Shown: positions 7,662 through 15,960, counted from the stretch's first letter. The stretch is 37,574 nt of DNA from Paenibacillus terrae (GCF_005217525.1 NZ_PNXQ01000015.1:84854-122427), one strand, 5' to 3'. The notes: generated from the letters alone by a model not told the origin. Translations and numbers: made by a program.

Positions 7662-8678
7662 ATGAGTATTAAGATCGGAGTATTGGATCAAAGCCCCATA
7701 CACGAGGGGGAAACAGCGGCACAGGCGCTTCGAAACACGATAAAGCTGGCGCAGCGTATAGATGAGCTGGGATTTTCACGCTTTTGGGTATCGGAGCATC
7801 ATGATTCCGAGCAGGTTGCAGGCTCTTCGCCGGAGGTACTCATTTCTCATCTGCTGGCACGCACCGAGCGTATTAAAATCGGTTCTGGCGGAGTTATGCT
7901 TCAGCATTATAGTTCTTATAAAGTGGCCGAAAATTTCAATGTACTGGCGTCTCTTGCACCAGGTCGCGTAGATTTGGGCATTGGACGTGCGCCGGGCGGT
8001 CTACCGAAATCCACACAGGCGTTACAACGCAACGTGCATGATGCGCCTTCTCTTGAAGAAAAGATTGATGAAGTGAGTCGTTATATTCATAATATTCCGT
8101 CTGAAGAAGGACCGCTAGCAGGGCTACAGGCTAATCCAATTCCGGAAACACCAGCGGATATTTATGTTTTGGGCACGAGTGCAGACAGCGCAGGAATTGC
8201 TGCACGTTTGGGGTTGCCTTATGTTTTCTCGCAGTTTATCAATAGTAGCGAGCAGGTCGCATTGGATGCATTCCGCACGTATCGGGAGTCATTCGATTAT
8301 AGTCATGGACGTGAGCCGAAGGCTCTTTTTGCACTATCCGTCATTGTAGCTGATACTTCCGAGGAAGCTGCGGAGTTGGCAGGTGAGCACAAACTGTACA
8401 AAATTCATCTGGCCAGCGGTAAAACGGCTACGGTGGGCACGCTGGAAAGTGCAGAGGAGTTCGCTAAGCAATCGGGTGAAGAATATACAATTGAAGTTAC
8501 ACAGGCGCAAATCAACAAGGGAAATAAAGAGGAAATCTATGCTGCATTGACGGAAATTCAAGCAAAATATCAGGCTGATGAGCTGATCGTAACGACGGGA
8601 ATACGGGATATTGGAAAGCGCGTGCGTTCATTTGAACTGTTGCATGAAGCTTTTGCCGGTTTGCCTGTGCAGTCCTAG
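7662..8678 (+). CDS. ytmO: Luciferase-like flavin monooxygenase (YtmO-like)
   Basis: This 338-residue LLM-class oxidoreductase begins MSIKIGVLDQSPIHEGETAA. It carries FSRFWVSEHHDSEQVAGSSP and the block VAENFNVLASLAPGRVDLGI-GRAPGG, diagnostic of the MsnO8/YtmO group of FMNH2- or F420-like flavin enzymes. It is smaller than, and in a different subfamily from, the monooxygenase at 1328. ATG 7662 follows GGGAGAGGGA; an in-frame ATG at 7647 lies inside that site and is rejected. It shares the operon with the transporter, 15 bases after the ATPase stop. It likely oxidises an imported organosulfur compound using FMNH2 from the SsuE-like reductase. Substrate not established. Confidence 0.88.
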   Translation: MSIKIGVLDQSPIHEGETAAQALRNTIKLAQRIDELGFSRFWVSEHHDSEQVAGSSPEVLISHLLARTERIKIGSGGVMLQHYSSYKVAENFNVLASLAPGRVDLGIGRAPGGLPKSTQALQRNVHDAPSLEEKIDEVSRYIHNIPSEEGPLAGLQANPIPETPADIYVLGTSADSAGIAARLGLPYVFSQFINSSEQVALDAFRTYRESFDYSHGREPKALFALSVIVADTSEEAAELAGEHKLYKIHLASGKTATVGTLESAEEFAKQSGEEYTIEVTQAQINKGNKEEIYAALTEIQAKYQADELIVTTGIRDIGKRVRSFELLHEAFAGLPVQS

Positions 8679-8734
8679 ATGTCGTTGGCTTGAGAACGTT
8701 GTTACCATTTTGGAATCACAAAGGAGGAATAGGG

Positions 8735-9892
8735 ATGAGCGGATCAACCGGGACAAAGGAGCAGGTTTTGGAGCAGAGGCTGGTGAACATTCGTCGCCAT
8801 CTTCACCAAAATCCCGAGCTGTCTAACGAGGAGGTTGAAACTACCGCCTATATCCGCCGTCTGCTGGAAGAACAGAACATAACCATCCTGGAAGTGCCGC
8901 TGCGCACCGGGGTGGTAGCGGAAATCGGCGGGCAGCAGGAAGGGCCGATTGTAGCACTTCGCGCGGACATTGATGCATTGCCGATTCAGGAGGAGACGGG
9001 CTTGCCCTATGCTTCGCTGCATCCGGGCAAAATGCATGCCTGCGGACATGATTTTCATACGGCGTCCCTCTTTGGAGCTGCCGTATGGTTAAAAGAACGG
9101 GAGCAGGAGCTGAAAGGCACGGTTCTCCTGGTGTTTCAGCCAGCGGAGGAAAAGGCCAAGGGCGCAGCCCAGGTGCTGGACAGCGGAGCGCTGGCAGGCG
9201 TGCAGGCCATATTCGGCCTGCATAACAAGCCGGACCTGCCTGTAGGCACGGTCGGCATCAAGGAAGGCCCGCTGATGGCGGCGGCAGACGGCTTTTACAT
9301 CGAGGTAGAGGGTCTGAGCACGCATGCGGCGGTGCCGCAAGCAGGGATTGACCCGATCGTCGTGTCGTCGCACATTATCACGGCGCTGCAATCCATCGTG
9401 AGTCGGAGCGTCAACCCGCTGGACAGCGCGGTGATTAGCGTGACGAAGCTTCACAGCGGCAACGCCTGGAACATCATTCCGGACCGTGCCCATCTGGAAG
9501 GCACGATCCGGACGTTCGACGAGAACGTGCGCGCACAGGTGGCTGAGCGCTTCGAGCAGGTGGTAAAGGGCGTGGCCGATGCTTTTGGCACAAAAGCGAA
9601 TATCCGCTGGATCGAAGGACCGCCACCTGTACTGAATGACGGCAAGCTGGCCGTCATCGCGGAGCAGGCGGCCCAAGCGGCTGGTCTGGAGGTCGTTCGC
9701 CCCGTGCCTTCCTCGGCGAGTGAGGATTTCGGGCTTTACCAGAAAAGCATCCCTGGTGTGTTCGTCTTTGTTGGCACTTCGGGGAGTCAGGAATGGCATC
9801 ATCCAGCCTTCGATCTGGACGAACGCGCGTTGCCGGGAACAGCGAAGCTGCTGGCTTCACTGGCAGAATCGGCATTAGTATCCATAGAGTAA
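8735..9892 (+). CDS. ytnL: M20 family amidohydrolase / N-deacylase (YtnL-like)
   Basis: This 385-residue metallo-amidohydrolase is of the HipO/N-acyl-amino-acid hydrolase group. Metal-binding signatures are visible: ALRADIDALPI, HACGHDFHTA, FQPAEE, FGLHNKPDLPVG, a mid-domain GLSTHAAVPQAGIDP and the C-terminal EWHHPAFDLDE. ATG 8735 has AAGGAGG at 8721-8727; the longer frame from 8690 has no ribosome binding site. The middle of the gene (about 9150-9650) is visibly richer in GC than its neighbours. In the B. subtilis pathway the equivalent enzyme removes an N-acetyl group from the cysteine derivative after monooxygenation. It is the last gene of the operon, with a terminator 33 bases after the stop. 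Confidence 0.9.
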   Translation: MSGSTGTKEQVLEQRLVNIRRHLHQNPELSNEEVETTAYIRRLLEEQNITILEVPLRTGVVAEIGGQQEGPIVALRADIDALPIQEETGLPYASLHPGKMHACGHDFHTASLFGAAVWLKEREQELKGTVLLVFQPAEEKAKGAAQVLDSGALAGVQAIFGLHNKPDLPVGTVGIKEGPLMAAADGFYIEVEGLSTHAAVPQAGIDPIVVSSHIITALQSIVSRSVNPLDSAVISVTKLHSGNAWNIIPDRAHLEGTIRTFDENVRAQVAERFEQVVKGVADAFGTKANIRWIEGPPPVLNDGKLAVIAEQAAQAAGLEVVRPVPSSASEDFGLYQKSIPGVFVFVGTSGSQEWHHPAFDLDERALPGTAKLLASLAESALVSIE

Positions 9893-9925
9893 GGCAGGAC
9901 GTGAGTCTAATCCTTCAATGCTAGG

Positions 9926-9953
9926 CCCCTTCTTGTATAGAGAAGGGGTTTTT
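9926..9953 (+). terminator. Intrinsic terminator of the sulfur operon
   Basis: CCCCTTCT at 9926-9933 pairs with AGAAGGGG at 9941-9948 around a seven-base loop, followed by TTTTT. Confidence 0.88.
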
Positions 9954-10006
9954 GATTTGTTAAAAGATCAAAAGAATAACCTTTTTCTAAAGCATAAAGG
10001 AAAATA

Positions 10007-10035
10007 TTGACGTTATAATATCCTAATGAAAATAC
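10007..10035 (+). promoter_or_regulatory. Putative promoter of metalloprotease gene 1
   Basis: TTGACG at 10007-10012 lies in the block AAGGAAAATATTGACG, which recurs before gene 2. The matching -10 position, 17 bases on, reads AAATAC, much poorer than TAATAT in gene 2. A small hairpin (AATACA/TGTATT, 10031-10046) followed by a T-run sits at the presumed start and could dampen transcription. Confidence 0.45.
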
Positions 10036-10140
10036 AAAATTGTATTTTTTTTCAAATCAAAAGAAAGGGGAGAGGTAAGAGATTCCGATTGCTATTTAAT
10101 GAATACAACAATCAAATAAAATGATATGGAGGTTAAAGAA

Positions 10141-11076
10141 ATGCCGAAGAAAAAAGGAATGATGATGGCTTCTTTTTCATTGGTAGTGGCTGCTTCTTTA
10201 CTGGTTGGCGGGGCTAATGTTGGTGCAGTAGCTTCTAATTTGGAAAGCACTTCTGAAATAGAGTCCACGAGTGTTAGCTTGGCTGCTACGGATATACCTG
10301 CAAAATTTAAGCCATCCGTAGAATGGGTTTGGAAGAATAGAATCGTTAAAGAAGGCTCGACCAACCGTAAAAATTTGATTTTTGATCAAATATATGCAGG
10401 AAAAGGCACTCTAAATTATGTGGTACGCTGGCAATCTCCCAAAAATCTCACGCTTCAGCAACGCAAGGATATGGCCTCCATGCTGAGTCGCCAAGTCAAT
10501 AATTGGAATAAGCAGTTGAAAGGGTATGATGGCTGGCCTTATGACAATATTACAGTAAAAATAGTAGGCTGGGCTGTTGCAAATCCGTCTCAGATTCTTA
10601 ACAAACAATCAAATGAAAACGTTTACACAGACGCGATTACAGATGATTTAAGCAAAACCAACCCGAATATCCCTGCTAAACTTCCAGTTGCTCCTGACGC
10701 GCTTTCCAGATTTGAGCATTTTACAGATCCAAACTATACTTATCCCGGTGGTTTGGACAAGCGGTTTGATATGTATTTATGGGGGACTGCCAATTTTCAA
10801 GGTGGAGCCGGTGGTGACTGGGGACAACGTATGTCCGATGATTATATCCTGAGCACCCTGAACTCTGATGAAGTCCATATTACAGAGCATGAGATGGGGC
10901 ATGGATTTGGCTTGCCAGACTTTTATGAAGAGAGTGATCGTCCACCCGGTGGGTTTCCTACGCCAACCATTATGTGGGCCGGAAATTCTTCCAAGATAAC
11001 AGAGTGGGATACCTGGATGTTGCGTTATACCTGGAGCCAGGTCAAGAAGGATCCCTCTCGTTTTCTTGCCCGATAA
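10141..11076 (+). CDS. Secreted zinc metalloprotease with HExxHxxGxxD motif, single-domain paralog
   Basis: The 311-residue protein has a Sec signal peptide (about residues 1-30: basic KKKGMMMASFSLVVAASLLV, then ANVGAVA). The catalytic motif is H250-E-M-G-H254-G-F-G257-L-P-D260, a metzincin-like site with Asp rather than His as the third zinc ligand, as in snapalysin-type enzymes. TIMWAGN near residues 276-282 is a plausible Met-turn. Before the motif lies a conserved stretch GGAGGDWGQRMSDDYILSTL. ATG 10141 follows GGAGG (10128-10132) by eight bases. It ends at SRFLAR, exactly where its downstream paralog enters a linker to an extra domain. Family name uncertain; metal-dependent proteolysis outside the cell is inferred from the motif. 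Confidence 0.85.
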   Translation: MPKKKGMMMASFSLVVAASLLVGGANVGAVASNLESTSEIESTSVSLAATDIPAKFKPSVEWVWKNRIVKEGSTNRKNLIFDQIYAGKGTLNYVVRWQSPKNLTLQQRKDMASMLSRQVNNWNKQLKGYDGWPYDNITVKIVGWAVANPSQILNKQSNENVYTDAITDDLSKTNPNIPAKLPVAPDALSRFEHFTDPNYTYPGGLDKRFDMYLWGTANFQGGAGGDWGQRMSDDYILSTLNSDEVHITEHEMGHGFGLPDFYEESDRPPGGFPTPTIMWAGNSSKITEWDTWMLRYTWSQVKKDPSRFLAR

Positions 11077-11114
11077 AAGAGACGTAGAATAGTGTTAAAA
11101 AGCTGATGAATAGG

Positions 11115-11176
11115 ACCGTTTCTTCCAAAATCAAATTCTGTGATGGAATTGATTTTAGTGGAGAAGCGGTTTTTTC
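11115..11176 (+). terminator. Intrinsic terminator of metalloprotease gene 1
   Basis: A long imperfect stem is visible: ACCGTTTCTTC with GAGAAGCGGT at the base, and AAAATCAAATTC with GGAATTGATTTT near the loop. TTTTTT follows. The structure separates the two protease genes into independent units. Confidence 0.8.
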
Positions 11177-11267
11177 ATTTCACAAAATCCCAGTTTTTTG
11201 CACATGTAGGGACGACTTTATTCCAATATGATCTCGTAATACCTATTTTAATTCATTAAGGAAAATA

Positions 11268-11296
11268 TTGACGATGCAATAATCCAGTGATAATAT
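11268..11296 (+). promoter_or_regulatory. Promoter of metalloprotease gene 2
   Basis: TTGACG at 11268-11273, 17-base spacer, TAATAT at 11291-11296. The preceding AAGGAAAATA is identical to that before gene 1, and the spacer resembles it (ATAATNNCC), so the promoter seems to have been duplicated with the gene. A leader of about 145 bases follows. It contains AAGGAGG at 11323-11329 that serves no long frame, and a possible 10-codon mini-ORF (ATG GAG TTA ATT ... TGA) behind AAAAGAGGTG around 11386-11418. Confidence 0.6.
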
Positions 11297-11446
11297 GATT
11301 TGTGATTATTTACAAAAAACGACAAGGAGGATTGATAGATTATCGTTGATCTTATAGATCATTACATAAACACGAAAAAGAGGTGATGGAGTTAATTATT
11401 TCAGAAAAACTACTGTGATCATATAAAAAGTTATGGAGGTATATGT

Positions 11447-12856
11447 ATGCTGAATAGAAAAGGTATGATGATGGCTTCCTTTTCAGCGGTGATCGCCAGT
11501 TCATTGCTGATGGGAAATGCTACGATCATGTCTGCGGCTTCTTCAGAAAATGGAAGTGTAGCGGTTGCAGCAATAAGTGATTCGACACTGGCTGATATGC
11601 CATCCTATCTCAAATCATCGGTGGAGTGGGTTTGGAAGAATAGAATGCTGACCGAAGGCTCGACTAACCGCAAAAATTTGATTTTTGATCAAATTTTTGC
11701 GGGAAAAGGAACTCTAAATTATGTAGTGCGTTGGCAATCTTCTAAGCCAGTTACGCTTAAGCAGCGTCAAGATATAGCTAGAATGCTAGATCGTCAGATG
11801 AACCATTGGACGGAGCATCTCCAGGGATATGATGGATGGCCCTATAAGGATATTAAGGTTAAAGTGGTAGGCTGGGCTGTTGCTAATCCGTCACTGCTGC
11901 TGGACAAGCAGCCTGATGAGGTTGTTTATACGGATACAATTTCAGATGGATTAGCTTCCGAACAACCGGAAATTCCTGCTGCACTTCCCATTGCGCCTGA
12001 TGAAATATCCAGATTTGAGCATTTTTCAAACCCCAACTATTCGTATCCGGGTGGATTGGATAAACGCTTTGATATGTATCTTTGGGCTACAGAAAATTTT
12101 GGTGGGGGAGCCGGCGGCGACTGGGGACAGCGTATGAGTGATGCATACATTCTGAGTACGGTGAACGCTGATGAGATTGAGATTACTGAACATGAGATTG
12201 GGCATGGATTTGGATTAAACGATTTCTATGAAGAACACGAGCGTCCACCGGGTGGCTTCCCCACCAACACCATTATGTGGGCCGGGAATTCGAATCATAT
12301 CACCGACTGGGATGTTTGGATGCTGCGTTATACCTGGAGTCAAATCAAAAAGGATACGTCTCGTTTCCCAACCACGACTAAAGACGACGAGGGTCCAATT
12401 GAAACAGATCCTAATGAAATCGTGAACATTGCGTCTGCGGCAACAGCTAGCAGCTCTTATACTTCATCCTGGGAAAATGTGAGTGCACTCAATGATGGCT
12501 TTGATCCAACTAGTTCTGATGACAGAAGTCATGCCGTGTATGGCAACTGGCCTGAGGTGGGAACACAATGGGTTCAATACGATTTTGATCAAGAACATAC
12601 GGTATCTCAAACGGATATCTATTGGTTCAAGGATGGCGCTGGCATTGATGTTCCCAAGTCTTACAAGATTAAGTATTGGAATGGTCAAGGCTGGTCTAAT
12701 GTCAAGCAGGCCAAAGGATTGGGCACTGCGGCAGATCAATATAATACGACCACTTTTACGCCTGTGAAAACAACGAAATTAAGAATTGAAATGGTATCCA
12801 AGGGTTCCGCATCTACCGGAATTCTGGAGTGGAAAGTAGCAGCTATTAATAAATAA
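11447..12856 (+). CDS. Secreted zinc metalloprotease with C-terminal discoidin/carbohydrate-binding-like domain
   Basis: The 469-residue protein has a signal peptide (MLNRKGMMMASFSAVIASSL). Residues about 50-305 closely parallel the upstream paralog: H249-E-I-G-H253-G-F-G256-L-N-D259 zinc motif, NTIMWAGN Met-turn candidate, the shared VEWVWKNR, EGSTNRKNLIFDQI and GGAGGDWGQRMSD. An acidic linker (TTTKDDEGPIETDPNE) leads to a region of about 145 residues that begins VNIASAATASSSYTSSWENV and contains WVQYDFDQEHTVSQTDIYWF and SYKIKYWNGQGWSNV. That pattern fits an F5/8-type (discoidin, CBM32-like) beta sandwich. It probably tethers the protease to cell-surface glycans or polymer. GGAGGT precedes ATG 11447 by six bases. 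Confidence 0.87.
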   Translation: MLNRKGMMMASFSAVIASSLLMGNATIMSAASSENGSVAVAAISDSTLADMPSYLKSSVEWVWKNRMLTEGSTNRKNLIFDQIFAGKGTLNYVVRWQSSKPVTLKQRQDIARMLDRQMNHWTEHLQGYDGWPYKDIKVKVVGWAVANPSLLLDKQPDEVVYTDTISDGLASEQPEIPAALPIAPDEISRFEHFSNPNYSYPGGLDKRFDMYLWATENFGGGAGGDWGQRMSDAYILSTVNADEIEITEHEIGHGFGLNDFYEEHERPPGGFPTNTIMWAGNSNHITDWDVWMLRYTWSQIKKDTSRFPTTTKDDEGPIETDPNEIVNIASAATASSSYTSSWENVSALNDGFDPTSSDDRSHAVYGNWPEVGTQWVQYDFDQEHTVSQTDIYWFKDGAGIDVPKSYKIKYWNGQGWSNVKQAKGLGTAADQYNTTTFTPVKTTKLRIEMVSKGSASTGILEWKVAAINK

Positions 12857-12880
12857 CTCTATAAAGCTCAGCTTATGCTA

Positions 12881-12922
12881 AACAAGGTTGTCTCTTGCGA
12901 TATTGCGGGAGACAGCCTTGTT
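12881..12922 (+). terminator. Stem-loop after metalloprotease gene 2
   Basis: AACAAGGTTGTCTC at 12881-12894 pairs with GAGACAGCCTTGTT, ending at 12922, with one mismatch. The tail is only TTTAATTC, so termination may depend on the second hairpin downstream. Confidence 0.6.
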
Positions 12923-12945
12923 TAATTCATAGCTGGAACAACTGG

Positions 12946-12970
12946 AGTCTGATCCTATCAGGCTTTTTTT
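12946..12970 (+). terminator. Second terminator between protease and regulator genes
   Basis: AGTCTGAT and ATCAGGCT pair around a three-base loop, followed by TTTTTT. With the hairpin at 12881 it forms a tandem terminator. Confidence 0.65.
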
Positions 12971-12994
12971 GTATCTTGATTACGGCGCTTGTTT

Positions 12995-13059
12995 CGTTCA
13001 TATTTGTATGCAAGGATTACTGGAAATGAACGGACGTACAATAATATGTATAATGAACG
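12995..13059 (+). promoter_or_regulatory. Regulator promoter with repeated ATGAACG sites
   Basis: TATAAT at 13049-13054 is a good -10, but no clear -35 exists at the right distance. The heptamer ATGAACG is present three times: inverted at 12995-13001 (CGTTCAT), direct at 13026-13032 where the -35 should be, and direct at 13053-13059 overlapping the -10. This layout suggests an operator for the ArsR-type protein encoded next. Confidence 0.5.
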
Positions 13060-13090
13060 TCAGACATGAAAGAAAAGAGGACAGATAACG

Positions 13091-14026
13091 ATGAGTTACG
13101 ACGTGAATACTCCTTATGGTGTAGATGTAGCTTATGGACCAGTGTTTGAGTTGCTCAGCAGTTTGCATACCTTTATTTGCCGCAAGGCTTACAAGAAGAC
13201 TGATTTATCATCCGATTGGGCGGAGCAAGTGCGTGATACGCTGTCTCCAAGTTTGTCCCGATTGCTGGCATCTATGGAAATCAATGCAGACTGGAAGGTC
13301 ATCTACGGACTCGTCTGCATGCTTACAGATCAAGTAGGCATTGCGGAGGTTGTAGATCGTCTGGAGAGCCGGACAACGCTGGAACTGAATGAACAGGCAC
13401 TAGCCTACGGTATTCCGCTGCCTGACGATATGGAAAAGCTCCGCAGGCTTGCTTTGCAGCTGTTATCCGGCTGGTATGAGGAGTATTTTCGGCATGTGGA
13501 TTCGAGTATTCTAAGCGGGCTGGAGCAGGAAGCTGAACAGAGAAACAAAGAGAAGGATGTCTATAGCACTGTGGAATGGGTGGATCGTACAACCAATGGC
13601 TTCCGGTTTGAGCCTTCCGAGGGTCTAGCGCGGGTGTTGCTGGTGCCGCAATACCATTTTCAACCGATTAATATCATTTACCGGTTTGGATCACTCCTGC
13701 TGTGCCATTATTCGGCAGGAATTTATGTTCAGGAAGACGACTTCTTATCCCCACAGGAATACCGGATGATTCGAAGCTTGGGGGAGAAGAGCAGGCTCAA
13801 GATTTTAAAATATTTGTACCAAAGCCAGAACCCGCGTACCTTTATTGAAATTGTCCGTCATCTCAAGCTGTCCAAGGGAATCACGCACGACCATATTTTT
13901 AAGCTTCGTGCCTCTGGTTTCATCCATGCTCATTTTGATGGCGAAACATTGCTCGGCTACAGTGCACGGCTTTCGGCTGTGAATGAAATGCATAGCAGCA
14001 TCCTCGGCTATATGGAGCGTAATTAA
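13091..14026 (+). CDS. ArsR-type winged-helix transcriptional regulator
   Basis: The 311-residue protein has a long N-terminal part of unknown fold (residues 1-215). An ArsR-like winged helix follows at its C-terminus: LSPQEYRMIRSLGEKSRLKI, LKYLYQSQNPRTFIEIVRHL, KLSKGITHDHIFKLRASGFI. The C-terminal placement of the DNA-binding domain is as in Bacillota regulators of the DUF5937 kind. No metal-binding Cys pair like that of arsenic sensors is apparent, so the ligand is probably not a metal. The gene lies upstream of, and codirectional with, the oligopeptide transporter, separated by a terminator and a separate promoter, so it is a candidate controller of that operon and of itself. Ligand unknown. 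Confidence 0.75.
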   Translation: MSYDVNTPYGVDVAYGPVFELLSSLHTFICRKAYKKTDLSSDWAEQVRDTLSPSLSRLLASMEINADWKVIYGLVCMLTDQVGIAEVVDRLESRTTLELNEQALAYGIPLPDDMEKLRRLALQLLSGWYEEYFRHVDSSILSGLEQEAEQRNKEKDVYSTVEWVDRTTNGFRFEPSEGLARVLLVPQYHFQPINIIYRFGSLLLCHYSAGIYVQEDDFLSPQEYRMIRSLGEKSRLKILKYLYQSQNPRTFIEIVRHLKLSKGITHDHIFKLRASGFIHAHFDGETLLGYSARLSAVNEMHSSILGYMERN

Positions 14027-14067
14027 GCTGCGTCAACTGGCAGGACTTTAATACTTTAAATGAATAG

Positions 14068-14114
14068 ACGCAGGTCACCTGGAGATGGAATCCAGATGAT
14101 CCGGCGTTTTTTTG
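14068..14114 (+). terminator. Terminator of the ArsR-type regulator gene
   Basis: An imperfect stem pairs ACGCAGGTCACCTGGA with TCCAGATGATCCGGCGT around a seven-base loop (GATGGAA), followed by TTTTTT. Confidence 0.8.
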
Positions 14115-14143
14115 TTTTTATGTAAAAAAAGTTGAGTTCTCCC

Positions 14144-14172
14144 TTTACAGAACCGCATTAGATTCCTATAAT
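14144..14172 (+). promoter_or_regulatory. Sigma-A promoter of the oligopeptide transporter operon
   Basis: TTTACA at 14144-14149, 17-base spacer and TATAAT at 14167-14172. In the leader, TTACTAATTAC (14183-14193) is echoed by TAACTAATTAAC (14213-14224), a possible operator pair. The regulator promoter motif ATGAACG is not found here. Confidence 0.75.
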
Positions 14173-14238
14173 GGGATTTATCTTACTAATTACAACTTGT
14201 TTGATCGGAATTTAACTAATTAACACGGGGGGATTATT

Positions 14239-15960
14239 TTGAAAAAAGGAATCATTCTACTAAGCAGTTTACTACTAGTAAGCTCAACCTTATTAGCAGC
14301 TTGCTCTAGCGGTGGATCGGACAGTGCTAACAGCACCACTCCGCAGGGTAATGAGGCTGCACAGACGGCTGCTACTGCGCAGCCTTTGACAAGTCTGGTG
14401 CAAGCATCGGATTTGACCAAGCTGCCGGATGTGTCCAAAAAGAGAAACGACACGATTATTGTCGGTCTGACCGACCCGGCAGGGGTGTTCACTCCGTATT
14501 TCAACCAAAGCGGCTATGACGGCAACGTGATTTCGCAGTTGTGGACTCCTCTGGTCACGGTAGATGAGAAGGGACTTCCGCTGCCGAATCTGGCTAAGAG
14601 CTGGGATATCTCCAAGGATAATCTGACGTACACGTTTCATCTGGTTCCAGATACGAAATTCAGCGACGGTTCGCCTCTAACGGCAGAGGATGTCGCTTTT
14701 ACATGGACGCTGATTTATGACAAAGCCTATGCTGGAGACAGCCCAATCCGCAAATTGAACATTAAAGGCGGCAATGCCTATACCGAGGGCAAAGCGAAAC
14801 TAATTGACGGGATCAAGGTCATTGATCCGCAAACGATCTCGGTAACGCTGGAGAAGGCGAACGCCCTGGCGTTGACAACTCTGGGCTCCGATGTCTTGTC
14901 CAAAGCCTACTACGGCAAGGATTACAAGTTTGGACAACTGGATTACTTTAAAAACCTGCATGGTAGTCCTTTGGGTAATGGCGCTTACAAGCTAGAGAAG
15001 TTCATTCCGGGGCAAGAGGTTCGTTTGGAAGCGAATGAAAACTTCTTCAAAGGCAAACCGAAAACACAGCATTTCATCTACAAAACAGCGGAAGGCGATG
15101 CCTGGCAGTTTATTGAAACGGGTGATACCGATTTCGCTTCCTTCACCGCAACTCAGGAAAACATCGACAAGCTGAAAGGACTTGGCTTTTTGAACATTTT
15201 GCCTTACACCCCGAGCACTTATGGATATTTGCAAGTCAATCTGGAAAATGAAAAGCTGAAGGATAAAAAGGTTCGTCAGGCGCTAACTTATGGTCTGGAT
15301 CGCAAAACCATTTATGTAGATGCAGCCCAGGGAGCAGGAGCGGTGGCTAACATTCCAGCTTCTCCTATATTTTGGTCTTATACGACAGACGGAATCAACC
15401 CATACAACTACGACCCGGAAAAAGCAAAAAAACTGCTGGATGAAGCGGGTTGGGTAGAAGGAAGTGACGGTATCCGTGAGAGAAACGGCCAGAAGCTGAC
15501 CATTCACTTGCTGACCTCCAAGCGTCCAGAGACAGATGCTTTTATTGCGCTTGCGGCAGAAAACTACAAAGCGATTGGCGTTGATCTGCAACCGGAAATC
15601 TTTGCAGACTTTAATGCCATGGTCGCCAAAGTAGAAGGCAAGGATTATGATTTGGCTGCCTTCTCGACGGGCATGCTGACGGATCCATCTGATGGAATCG
15701 AGCAATTCGTCAATGGAGAAGTCAAAGGGTATAACAATAAAAAGGTCAAAGAGTTATATGAAAAAGGCTTGTCTACGACGAATATTGAAGAACGCAAGCA
15801 AGTATATAAAGAATTATATGTGCTATTAAATGATGAATTGCCCGTTATTTTCACCAATTACAAGAAGACGGTGTATGCCTACAATGGCCGTATGGAACAT
15901 GTAAAGGTCAGTCCGTTCATTGGCTTGTCCGGCAATCTGTTTGAATGGTCCCTTAAATAA
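14239..15960 (+). CDS. Oligopeptide-type ABC transporter binding lipoprotein (OppA/AppA family)
   Basis: The 573-residue family 5 solute-binding protein starts with TTG at 14239 behind GGGGGGATT. The signal peptide MKKGIILLSSLLLVSSTLLA ends in lipobox LAAC (Cys22). Family blocks are clear: LAKSWDISKDNLTYTFHLVP, FSDGSPLTAEDVAFTW, KVRQALTYGLDRKTIYVDAA and YDPEKAKKLLDEAGW. It captures peptides or peptide-like ligands at the outer face of the membrane for the permeases that follow. Family 5 proteins also bind nickel chelates or opines, so the ligand is not fixed by sequence. A hairpin separates it from the permease genes. Confidence 0.92.
   Translation: MKKGIILLSSLLLVSSTLLAACSSGGSDSANSTTPQGNEAAQTAATAQPLTSLVQASDLTKLPDVSKKRNDTIIVGLTDPAGVFTPYFNQSGYDGNVISQLWTPLVTVDEKGLPLPNLAKSWDISKDNLTYTFHLVPDTKFSDGSPLTAEDVAFTWTLIYDKAYAGDSPIRKLNIKGGNAYTEGKAKLIDGIKVIDPQTISVTLEKANALALTTLGSDVLSKAYYGKDYKFGQLDYFKNLHGSPLGNGAYKLEKFIPGQEVRLEANENFFKGKPKTQHFIYKTAEGDAWQFIETGDTDFASFTATQENIDKLKGLGFLNILPYTPSTYGYLQVNLENEKLKDKKVRQALTYGLDRKTIYVDAAQGAGAVANIPASPIFWSYTTDGINPYNYDPEKAKKLLDEAGWVEGSDGIRERNGQKLTIHLLTSKRPETDAFIALAAENYKAIGVDLQPEIFADFNAMVAKVEGKDYDLAAFSTGMLTDPSDGIEQFVNGEVKGYNNKKVKELYEKGLSTTNIEERKQVYKELYVLLNDELPVIFTNYKKTVYAYNGRMEHVKVSPFIGLSGNLFEWSLK

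Noticed and set aside
9089..9802. Minus-strand 237-codon frame inside the amidohydrolase gene
   Set aside because: A long shadow frame caused by the GC-rich stretch; the sense strand carries all M20 metal motifs.
10013..10020. TATAAT at 10014 as the -10 of metalloprotease gene 1
   Set aside because: It is a good hexamer, but there is no -35 at the right distance, and alignment with the gene 2 promoter places the -10 further downstream.
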